Shown here: piece by piece, positions 1 to 8,434 of the stretch
Numbering within the stretch: position 1 is the first letter of the stretch
How the letters are laid out: each line of letters opens with the position of its first letter
NCBI GenBank assembly: GCA_001804785.1
Contig: MHBG01000005.1
Span: 1-64,000, forward strand
Reading direction: 5' to 3'
From: Lentisphaerae bacterium GWF2_45_14
Lineage (GTDB): Bacteria; Verrucomicrobiota; Lentisphaeria; Victivallales; GWF2-45-14
Length of the DNA: 64,000 nt
Made by a program: the position numbers and the translations under genes
Notes under the pieces: model-generated
What the model was told of the DNA's origin: nothing
Databases searched by the model: none
What the model saw: the letters and a program-made list of their open reading frames with translations, nothing else

Positions 1-360
1 AGAAATTGGATGGCACCTGCGGAAGCCCCGGTGTAAAAGGCGGCGACATGCTGAGAAAGGATTCTGATGCAACTGGAGAGAGCCCATAGTAGCGAGGATA
101 CGCCGGCAACAGAAACGGCGTTATGCAAAGGGGCGTTAGCCTGTCGGGGTATGGAATACAATGAGGTGGCCAGCGGTGAAAGCGGAAAGCGGAAAGCGGA
201 AACGCAAAACCGACTGAAATGGAAAAGAAGGGATTTGATGAAATGAACAACTATCCATCCGGAGATAAACGAATGGTCTGCGAAAAAAGACAGAGGGAAA
301 GCCGTATGAGGGAAAACCTCACGTACGGATTGGTCGATGAGGTGAGATTAACGAGTCGTA
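1..360 (+). mobile_element. 3' portion of a group II intron (truncated by the window edge), domain V at about 299-332
   Basis: AAGCCGTATGAGG-GAAA-ACCTCACGTACGGATT at 299-331 matches the group II domain V layout: AGC triad, GNRA-type tetraloop, two-nt CG bulge and CCGTA/TACGG lower stem. The 5' extent and the exact 3' boundary are not resolved. Confidence 0.7.
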
Positions 361-1079
361 AGTCATTGCGGATTAGAGGTTTTACTTTAATCGAGCTGCT
401 CGTTGTAATTTCGATAATCGCGATTCTGGCGAGCATGCTTCTCCCGGCGCTCAAGCAGTCTCGCGACAAGGCAAAAGAAATACAGTGCCTGAGTAATGTC
501 AGGCAGTGTGTTATGGGCTCCATCCAGTATGCCGGAGATTACTACGGGTTCACGCCTCCGACTTATGTTCCTCTATATACGATTTCTGGACCAAACGGAA
601 GCATAAACAACGGCGACGTCCGATGGGCTGGAATGCTGTACATACTTGGATACATTTCAAATAAGGAGATATTTACCTGTCCGAACGATCTCGCCATCGC
701 AAAAGAAGTCTATCCGGCGTGGCAAGTCGGACAGATGCAGAGCATGACCTACGGGCTGACCCGTAACGATCTCAACCATTTATCCACAGTATTTACTGAT
801 ATATACAAAGAACGCGATCCCTCACAGAAGATTCTGCTGACAGATGCTATTTATTACATGACGTACAACAGCATAAACAAGTGGGTGCCGGCCTCATATA
901 TTTTGTATTACAGCGGGGCCCCGGCATCGGACACAGACAGGGTCCCTCACCTGAAACATTTCGGCAAAGCGAACGCTGCCTATGCCGATGGGCACGCATC
1001 GGGCTCGAAGGCTGAGAATTTCCGTAAAAGCGGGATATTAGGAGGCCGCGACGGTCGCCTTCTGCCGCTCGCCTTCTGA
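342..1079 (+). CDS. prepilin-type N-terminal cleavage/methylation domain protein with H-X9-DG C-terminal motif (pseudopilin-like)
   Basis: [26 protein letters not shown] signal; [12 protein letters not shown] fits H-X9-DG. The ORF is open from 219, but codons before about 342 come from intron sequence; in-frame GTG at 342 gives a basic leader [13 protein letters not shown]. Confidence 0.8.
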   Translation: MRLTSRKSLRIRGFTLIELLVVISIIAILASMLLPALKQSRDKAKEIQCLSNVRQCVMGSIQYAGDYYGFTPPTYVPLYTISGPNGSINNGDVRWAGMLYILGYISNKEIFTCPNDLAIAKEVYPAWQVGQMQSMTYGLTRNDLNHLSTVFTDIYKERDPSQKILLTDAIYYMTYNSINKWVPASYILYYSGAPASDTDRVPHLKHFGKANAAYADGHASGSKAENFRKSGILGGRDGRLLPLAF

Positions 1080-1166
1080 CCATAAAAAACAGGAATCGCA
1101 GCACGAAATATCAACTAGAAACAAATTACGCAATTTAAAGTTGCAATAAAAAAAGGAAGAGAAGAT

Positions 1167-3158
1167 ATGAAAAATTGTCATTGTTGGAGAAAACTTATGT
1201 TGCTTCTTTGTTTAGCCGCCGCCGCTGGCTGCGTCCAACAGCAACAGGAGAAAAAGGGGAAAATGGAATCTTGGATACATGTGCACCCAGGCGGTTTAAA
1301 ATCGCATTTTGAGGAATACAAGGAATTCGGCAGACGTTCAAAAGAAGCTGGATATACCACAATTATGACCAGGTTTATACATCGTAAGGGCTATGACAAA
1401 GAATTAGCCAGGAAATTGTTGGAATATTATAAAACCGATTTAGGATTGAAAGTCATTCCGGAATTTGAACTTCTCGGCAAAAGCCAAATGACTTTTGGGG
1501 ATGAATTCGTCAAGGAGCATCCGGAACTGTTTGTCGGCCAGGTTATTGATCCTTACGCAAAATACGAGGGGAAACCCGCATTTGATTCATTGATTATTCC
1601 AATGGTTGACGAGCATATAGAACTATTTGGCAATCCTGAATATTTTGGGCTTGGCTGGGATGAGCACGATAACGACAACATCAAAGAAGTTGCGGACAAA
1701 AACGGCAAGACAATCAGCGAAGTGTGGGCGGGAACGCTCAATCGGGTAAACGATTATTTGCTTTCCCAAAATATAACTCCCATAATTTTTGGCGACCAGC
1801 TCATTTCAAAACAGTTGGCAAAAGAAGACAATCCGGTTGGTTACCCGGCAGACAAACGCTTTGAAAATTATTCGGCCACGCATGGAGTCTATCCGCCTCA
1901 GAGTAAAATCGACATGATAGAGTTTGTAAAAGATATCAGGAATATGGATAAGATCGTTATGGCCGACTGGCACTATGGTACTGAAAAGGAATATCCATCA
2001 GTCGACTATTTCAAATGGTTGGGATTCAAGGAAGTTATTCCGGTCACATGGGGAAAAGATAGCAATATGAAATATTTTAGCAAATATGCTGCCAGCAGAG
2101 GATCAACCAAGATGATGGCTTCCGTTTGGCATTATTCCTACCATCCGACAGTGCGCCATTTGCTTTGGCCAACAGTATACAACAGCATCCTCTATTTTGA
2201 GAATCCTGACATGGCAATTCCCGTCAAACCCAAAATAAACGTTTTAAAAGACGGTAAGCCCATAATATCGGCGGAACCAGGAGAGACTATAACATTGAGC
2301 ATGTCGGAGGCTGGAAAAGATGTCGAATTTGAAGTCTATCCCGCAAACAAAATGTTGAGAGAAGATGTCATCACAATAAAGGGAGATAAATGGAAGCTTC
2401 CCGATAACGTAAAAGAGGGGCTGTGGACAATACAGGGGTACTCCAGGCGCAAAGATGGTTATCTTCTGCATGGAATGCTTGAGGCAGGATTGTATATCGG
2501 GAAACAACAGCTCGCTGTCGAACGCGAAAAAACCTCTTTTATCAGCGTTGATTTTTCCAAATGCGCAAGGTTTGGAAAGAATAATCAATATGTGATTTTG
2601 AACGGAATCAGCGCAACAAACTTCGGAATAATTGAGGATGACACCTCTATCAAAGATGGCGCGCTTGTATGCAAAAAGGGAGGAATGCGGGCAGGACGTT
2701 CCAACTCTGACTGCGACTCCATGAGCGGGAATAAAACCGTGATGGTAGAATTCAAAGTGGACAAATTCCCCGGAGAAGAACAGGAGGAAGGGGCCAGCAT
2801 TCTGGGATGGGGGTGTTTCAACGATGGATTCAGAATAATCCTCTGGCATAAGAAATTATACGTGCAGATATTCGGGGTAGGGAACAGGAAAGTCTACCTC
2901 ATTAGCAAAAGCGACCTTGAACTTGGGGGGAAATATCTGGCGGTGTTCAACATGAATGACAAGAAAGCGACCCTGTTTCTGAACGGGGTGGAGCAAGCAG
3001 AGGAACAGGTCGATTTACACAATGAAATCCCGATAACCTTTCCGCTTTCTGTGGGCTGCTCTTACAAAAAAGACCGACTCGTGAGTTGTTTTGACGGAGC
3101 AATTTACCGCTTCGCTATCTGGAATAAATTTATAGATGAAAAAACCGCAGGCAAATAA
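1167..3158 (+). CDS. lipoprotein with GH20-like (beta/alpha)8 domain and C-terminal LamG/concanavalin-like domain
   Basis: Lipobox LCLAAAAGC; YTTIMTRFIHRKGYD...KVIPEFELLG...YFGLGWDEHDND is reminiscent of hexosaminidase-like barrels; C-terminus (GDKTVMVEFKVD-like, LYVQIFG, ATLFLNGVEQ) looks like a LamG jelly roll. Confidence 0.6.
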   Translation: MKNCHCWRKLMLLLCLAAAAGCVQQQQEKKGKMESWIHVHPGGLKSHFEEYKEFGRRSKEAGYTTIMTRFIHRKGYDKELARKLLEYYKTDLGLKVIPEFELLGKSQMTFGDEFVKEHPELFVGQVIDPYAKYEGKPAFDSLIIPMVDEHIELFGNPEYFGLGWDEHDNDNIKEVADKNGKTISEVWAGTLNRVNDYLLSQNITPIIFGDQLISKQLAKEDNPVGYPADKRFENYSATHGVYPPQSKIDMIEFVKDIRNMDKIVMADWHYGTEKEYPSVDYFKWLGFKEVIPVTWGKDSNMKYFSKYAASRGSTKMMASVWHYSYHPTVRHLLWPTVYNSILYFENPDMAIPVKPKINVLKDGKPIISAEPGETITLSMSEAGKDVEFEVYPANKMLREDVITIKGDKWKLPDNVKEGLWTIQGYSRRKDGYLLHGMLEAGLYIGKQQLAVEREKTSFISVDFSKCARFGKNNQYVILNGISATNFGIIEDDTSIKDGALVCKKGGMRAGRSNSDCDSMSGNKTVMVEFKVDKFPGEEQEEGASILGWGCFNDGFRIILWHKKLYVQIFGVGNRKVYLISKSDLELGGKYLAVFNMNDKKATLFLNGVEQAEEQVDLHNEIPITFPLSVGCSYKKDRLVSCFDGAIYRFAIWNKFIDEKTAGK

Positions 3159-3204
3159 AAAATGTTACCATACTGGTATTTTTATCAATGAGCGGAGAAA
3201 AAGA

Positions 3205-5007
3205 ATGAAGCAATATTTCAAACAGGCTGAAATTACGCCTAAACAGGCGCTGGCCGGTGATAGTGTGTGCATCAGCATGCGTCTGGTGATCGGCTTTGAT
3301 TTTATCAGCGAAAAAGCGCGCCTGGTCTTTGACCTTCCCGGCACCCTGAAATTTTCCCGTCCAACCTGTTTTTTACAATCGGAAGATGGTTTTGTGGAAG
3401 TGTATTGTTCCAATCCCGATGTCGTTTATTCCAAAAAAATATGGGATATAGAGAAAGGCGTATTTATCGAAAAGGGCCCGCAAGCTGGCAATGGCGGCAG
3501 AGCGCAGCGATTTTTTATTCTTGATATTGAGGAAGGGCAGCTGGCGGAGAATGACGAAATCGAAGTGCGCTGGGGCGATACGGTTTACGGTTTCGGCACC
3601 GGTACCAAGGTAGCCTCGGTCATAACATTCCCCGATTACAAAGCCATAGTAGATGTCAGGTATTTTATCGATCGTGAAAAATCCCTGCCTGACTGGGGGC
3701 GTGATTTCAAGGGATACCGCAGGCCAACGCCGGATTGGGAAACGCCGCTGGAAATGGCGCTTTTGCCGCGCGAGCCGGAAACTTTTCGCCAGATCCGCAA
3801 ATTCGGCAAGTCTTATCTGCAGTTGCGTGACCGCTTTTACAATATCTGCGCGGTTAATGACCCGGCGCCTTTTGTCAAAGAGAAAATCAGCGCGAAAAAA
3901 AATGAAGCCGGAGTTTTTGAGATTACATCAACAGCGGCTGTTACCTCCCGTTGCCTGCCAGCTGCCAGTACACCGGATATGCGGAAGGTTTATCAGGGAA
4001 ATAATATTTATTTCGGAGATCTGCATACGCATTCCTCCATTTCCAATGATGTTGTTGACCGGCAGAAAGGCCTCAGCACTCCGCTGCGTCATTTTTCTTA
4101 TGCCCGCTATGGAGCCGCGCTTGATTTTTGCGCACTCACGGATCATCATCAGCCCTGGGATATTGAACGCAATAAAATCGGAGAAAAAGGCTGGGAAACT
4201 ATCTGTTCGGCCGTAAAGAAAAATAATCAGCCGGGAGAATTTCTGGCGTTTGCCGGGTTTGAATACCGCTGTCCGCGCGGCGATACGGCCATTGTGCTTA
4301 ATGAACCGTTTTCCTACTATGAAATTGATGATCCGGAAATGAAAGGCATTAAAGACTTGTGGAAAAAATTCAGAAGCCGTGATTATCTTTCTATCCCGCA
4401 TTTTCATAACAGCGGCAATCTTGCGGTAAGTGAGTGGTATGAGTGCCCGTATTCCCAAATTGAGCCGGTACTGGAAATAAATTCCTGTCACGGAAGCTAT
4501 GAGCGGGAAGGTGTGCTGGAATGCGGGCTTTCCCTTTCCAGGCCGTTCCGTCCTGACCGTACAGCAGCCTGGTTTTTACAGAATAATTTTAAATACGGCC
4601 TAGTCTGTAATTCCGATGGGCATATCGGCAACCCGGGAAGCAATGGCCTGATGGCGGTTTATGCCGAAGAACTTTCGGCAGAAGCAATTTTTACCGCCAT
4701 CCGGAAGAGGCAGGTTTACGGAACTACCAATGCCCGGATAAAACTGCTCTTTACCATTAACGGTAACTTAATGGGATCATGCCTTGCTCCTGCGCCGGAA
4801 AAAAACGTGCATATTTCCCTGCAGGGAGAAAGACAGTTTAAAGCTGTAGATTTATATAAAAATGCTGTTTTGTATAAACGCTTCAAGCCATATACTGAAA
4901 TTTTTCAGACCGATATAATAGTTCATGATCAAGAAGCGGCAAACTGGTATGTTCGCGCCGTGCAGCTTGATAATCAGACAGCCTATGCAAGCCCGATCTG
5001 GATTTAA
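3205..5007 (+). CDS. DUF3604/PHP-like domain protein (putative metal-dependent hydrolase)
   Basis: IYFGDLHTHSSISNDVV...LDFCALTDHHQPW...NSDGHIG metal-ligand motifs; ATG at 3205 preceded by GGAGAAAAAG. The ORF opening at 3136 overlaps the previous gene. Confidence 0.75.
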   Translation: MKQYFKQAEITPKQALAGDSVCISMRLVIGFDFISEKARLVFDLPGTLKFSRPTCFLQSEDGFVEVYCSNPDVVYSKKIWDIEKGVFIEKGPQAGNGGRAQRFFILDIEEGQLAENDEIEVRWGDTVYGFGTGTKVASVITFPDYKAIVDVRYFIDREKSLPDWGRDFKGYRRPTPDWETPLEMALLPREPETFRQIRKFGKSYLQLRDRFYNICAVNDPAPFVKEKISAKKNEAGVFEITSTAAVTSRCLPAASTPDMRKVYQGNNIYFGDLHTHSSISNDVVDRQKGLSTPLRHFSYARYGAALDFCALTDHHQPWDIERNKIGEKGWETICSAVKKNNQPGEFLAFAGFEYRCPRGDTAIVLNEPFSYYEIDDPEMKGIKDLWKKFRSRDYLSIPHFHNSGNLAVSEWYECPYSQIEPVLEINSCHGSYEREGVLECGLSLSRPFRPDRTAAWFLQNNFKYGLVCNSDGHIGNPGSNGLMAVYAEELSAEAIFTAIRKRQVYGTTNARIKLLFTINGNLMGSCLAPAPEKNVHISLQGERQFKAVDLYKNAVLYKRFKPYTEIFQTDIIVHDQEAANWYVRAVQLDNQTAYASPIWI

Positions 5008-5128
5008 AAATTATTTACTGCCGTGATAACGGGGGGTCGCACTCTTGCCCGACATTACAGTGATGATTTTTACTTAAATAATTTATGGTTAATGATATAG
5101 CTACGAATATGATGTCAAAAGGCAGCCA

Positions 5129-5403
5129 CAATATATGTTGAGGAAATAAAGAATAAGCAGGGCAGGAAACTCTATCGGACTGTTTTGATCAGGGAAAGCT
5201 ACAAGGAAAAGGGGAAGGTCAAGCATCGGACGATTGCCAATATCAGCCGTCTGCCCGCTTCGCAGATCGTGCAGATAAAGGCAGTGTTGCCTGGAAGGGG
5301 CGCATTCCTGTCGGATGAGGAACTGGAAATCGCCTCTTCCCGCGAGTACGGAGCGTCCGCTGCCTTTCTTGAGCTCGGGAAAATGCATATTGGAGAATCC
5401 TGA
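5129..5403 (+). pseudogene. N-terminal remnant of an IS1634-like (IS4 superfamily) transposase
   Basis: Frame reads YVEEIKNKQGRKLYRTVLIRESYKEKGKVKHRTIANISRLPASQI, typical of IS1634-type transposase N-termini; terminates after about 90 aa, with no DDE domain. Confidence 0.65.
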
Positions 5404-5434
5404 TATATCCTTAATATTGGAGGAGCAAAGACTT

Positions 5435-5993
5435 ATAACGCAGGTAGCTGTATCGATTGTCTTTATTGTGGGCGGCTGTTCCAGTACGCCGCTGCCTCCT
5501 ACCTTGACGACTGAAGAACTCGATTTTATCAGAAACCATAAACCGGTAAATGCGACTGTCGATGTAAAAGAAGACAGCATGTATCCGGCTTATTCGCGGC
5601 AGCTCTATGAGGCGCTGAAAGAGATATAATGTTTTTAGGGAAGTGACGTATCAGGCAGAATCTTCCCATAATAAGGCATCATACACCGCCCAGATAAAAT
5701 GGCGCGAATACGAGACAAAGTCGCCGCAGGCGTTATTGGCTTTCCTGGCATTCGGAATCATTCCTACTTGGGCGAAAGAAGACACCGGAGTGTGTTTTAT
5801 CCTGAAATCAACAGGTAATCCTTCTGAAACATGCAACGTCGAAGTGGCATGGACCGGTACAACTCTTATGGGGTGGGTGATGCTTTTTGCGAATTTGTCT
5901 TCGGACAGGTCATATTCCAGTTCCTGCGATTCGGAGCGCTACCGGGACAGGATGAAGCTCGCGGTGTTGAACGCTTTAGCCGTTGCAAAATGA
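5435..5993 (+). pseudogene. degraded lipoprotein gene (lost start codon plus frameshift)
   Basis: SD-like GGAGGAG followed by in-frame ATA (5435) and lipobox VAVSIVFIVGGCSS; frame 1 stops after ALKEI (about 5629), and the neighbouring frame continues KRYNVFREVTYQAESSHNKASYTAQIKW...MKLAVLNALAVAK to 5993. Confidence 0.5.
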
Positions 5994-6109
5994 CAGGAAT
6001 CCAGAGAAAGCGAATTTTTCCCGGGGAAAAAGTCTTGAAGTTTCGCTGAATGTGGTATATATATAACGTTCCGTATGAAAAAATAATTATAATCAACAGG
6101 TAAAAAACA

Positions 6110-6556
6110 ATGGTAAATACTGTCATAATCATACTTTACGCGCTGGTCGTTCTGATCGCGGTGCTGCTGACCTGCCTTATCCTTATACAGCCATCCAAGA
6201 GCGGCGGCCTCGGAGCATCCTTTGGCGGGGTCGGAGAGAGTGTCTTCGGCGCACATGCGTCATCACACCTTACGAAACTTACTGTTATAATGATAACGGT
6301 TTTCTTTGTCGTCGTGCTTGCTCTGGCCGTTATAAGCGGTCACGCAAGAAAAGAGCCGCAGAGTATTTTGGAGCTTGAAAGCGCGACCGCTGCTCCCGCA
6401 AAGACAGCAAAGACGGCATCGCCCGGGCTTATGGAAGTGACCCCTTCCGGAGAAAAGATTCCTGTTCCCGTTCCCAAAAAGGAAGAAGTTCCCGCGCCCG
6501 CCGTTCCTGTTCAGAAATCTGAGCCGGTATCAGTTCCGGTACCTGTCAAGAAATAA
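6110..6556 (+). CDS. secG: preprotein translocase subunit SecG
   Basis: Two TM segments with LILIQPSKSGGLGASFGG motif; unusual Pro/Val/Lys-rich C-terminal tail. Confidence 0.9.
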   Translation: MVNTVIIILYALVVLIAVLLTCLILIQPSKSGGLGASFGGVGESVFGAHASSHLTKLTVIMITVFFVVVLALAVISGHARKEPQSILELESATAAPAKTAKTASPGLMEVTPSGEKIPVPVPKKEEVPAPAVPVQKSEPVSVPVPVKK

Positions 6557-6570
6557 AAAAGGTGGCGTTG

Positions 6571-7596
6571 ATGGCTTTTGAAAATAGAAGCTTTGACGCC
6601 GTTTTTTACGAGGCCTTCGAGGAAGAGGAAAAAGTACTTAGGGAATTCCTGCCGCAGGACGTGAACTGTCTTTTTACCTGGAAGACGATACAGGAGAGCG
6701 GACACGAACTTCCGCCTTCACCCATAATCAGCACAAGGACACAGTCGGAGTTTCCCGACGCCTGGAGCCCCCACCTAAAAGCCATCATGACAAGATCGAC
6801 CGGTTATGATCATGTGTCCTCTTATATAATAAGGAATGGGATGCGGGACAGGATAAGTTGCGCATATCTGCCGGACTATGCGGCGCGGGCCGTCGCGGAA
6901 CAGGCAATGCTTTTGTGGACCGCTCTTTCGAGAAAAATGAAAAAACAGATGAAGTCCTTCGAGTCGTTCAACAGGGATGGTCTTACCGGGGGCGAGGTTT
7001 TTGGGAAAACGATACTCGTTGCCGGGGTCGGCAGGATTGGTTCAAAGATAGTCGAAATCGCCTCAGGGCTGGGGATGAAGGTACTTGGTTTCGACATAAA
7101 GCCGCAGAAAGTCCTTGAGGAAAAATTTTTCCTTAAATACGTAAGTCTTGAAGATGCTTTGCCAACGGCGGATATTGTCGTATGTGCGCTGCCTCTTACT
7201 TCCGGTACCGAAGGGCTGTTCAACTACGCTCTTCTTTCAAAAGTCAAAAAAGGCGCTTTTTTCATAAATATCGCAAGGGGTGAGATTTCTCCCTCAATAG
7301 ACATACTGAAACTTCTTGATGAGTCCCGTCTCGGCGGAGCGGGCCTTGACGTATACGACTGCGAAAGGGAACTTGCGCTTTATCTGAGGGGCGGCAGGAG
7401 TGCCGGTGATTTTCCGGATGGGCCGGGAAAAAGGGCAGAGGCTGTATTGAAAATGATGGAGCGCGATGACGTTGTCCTTTTTCCGCACAATGCTTTTAAT
7501 ACTGTTGAATCGGTGAGAAGAAAGTGCTGTCAGGCGGTTGAGAATCTCTCCTGTTTTCTGAATGAGGGGCGCTTTCTGACTCCTGTAGAGTTTTGA
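6571..7596 (+). CDS. D-isomer-specific 2-hydroxyacid dehydrogenase family protein
   Basis: VAGVGRIGSKIVEIASGLGMKVLGFD NAD-binding motif; FINIARGEISPSIDILKLLDESRLGGAGLDVYDCE signature. Confidence 0.85.
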   Translation: MAFENRSFDAVFYEAFEEEEKVLREFLPQDVNCLFTWKTIQESGHELPPSPIISTRTQSEFPDAWSPHLKAIMTRSTGYDHVSSYIIRNGMRDRISCAYLPDYAARAVAEQAMLLWTALSRKMKKQMKSFESFNRDGLTGGEVFGKTILVAGVGRIGSKIVEIASGLGMKVLGFDIKPQKVLEEKFFLKYVSLEDALPTADIVVCALPLTSGTEGLFNYALLSKVKKGAFFINIARGEISPSIDILKLLDESRLGGAGLDVYDCERELALYLRGGRSAGDFPDGPGKRAEAVLKMMERDDVVLFPHNAFNTVESVRRKCCQAVENLSCFLNEGRFLTPVEF

Positions 7597-7757
7597 ATAT
7601 TAAAATAAATATTGCATAGTCTTTATGTTGTAGCAGGCACTTTTTTTTATATAAAAAGCGCAAATATATTAGGATTTCATTTGCAATTTTTCAGACTGCT
7701 AATTATTGTAGGCGGATTATTGAGCTATTAACAGAATAATTTCCGAAAGGAAGGCGT

Positions 7758-8432
7758 ATGAGGAAGATATTCTCTTATTTGTCGGTTCTGATGCTTTTTC
7801 TGGCTTGCCGGGAGCTTTCTGCCCAGTCTAAAATGCCCGTCAGCGATGCCAAAATGGACCTCCGATTCATTGAGACGGTAAGGGTCAAGTCGGATACTGA
7901 TAACGTGAAGATGGGAGGGGAGTCGCGCTGGATAGAGATAACTCTCAGTTATAAACTTCCGAAGCTCATGGAAGGCGCCGATGAAAAGTGGATTGATGAT
8001 GTGGAGGTGATTTGCGAGCTTTTAATGCCTACAAACTACAAGGGCCGTTCCGGTGTCTACGCCCACTTTACCGGGAAATTCACTTACTGGTCACTGCCTT
8101 GTGACGGTAAAACGCATTCCGAGTCAATGTATATCCCCCCCCAGATACTTAGCAGATATAAGAAGGTCGGCGAAAAAATAAAGAGAGAAATGATCAAAGA
8201 GATGTACGCCAAGATTACTTTCTATACGAAGGACAGAAGGGTGATTGGTTATGCGTTTGCCGGTCCCAAAGGCAAGTCAGACAGTACGATAGATTCCGTT
8301 TTTAAGAAAGTCAGCGAACCGGGCGCCATGGTGATAAACGTTGAAAACGTGATAATGCCGAGGAACAAGACCCCGTGGGCGCCGTTTAATTATGACTACT
8401 ATGACCTGATTAAAGAGGACGTGCAGAAATAA
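7758..8432 (+). CDS. exported protein of the pilus-assembly locus (position corresponds to Amuc_1102)
   Basis: Signal peptide MRKIFSYLSVLMLFLACRELSAQ; ends 3 nt before the pilM-like start. Assignment is by synteny only. Confidence 0.55.
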   Translation: MRKIFSYLSVLMLFLACRELSAQSKMPVSDAKMDLRFIETVRVKSDTDNVKMGGESRWIEITLSYKLPKLMEGADEKWIDDVEVICELLMPTNYKGRSGVYAHFTGKFTYWSLPCDGKTHSESMYIPPQILSRYKKVGEKIKREMIKEMYAKITFYTKDRRVIGYAFAGPKGKSDSTIDSVFKKVSEPGAMVINVENVIMPRNKTPWAPFNYDYYDLIKEDVQK

Positions 8433-8434
8433 TC

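Noticed and set aside
181-201. AGCGGAA x3 tandem repeat in the intron region
   Set aside because: Only three 7-nt units; insufficient for a repeat-system claim, probably intron variable sequence.
2244-2849. 201-aa minus-strand ORF
   Set aside because: Antisense to the GH-like lipoprotein; no domain signal.
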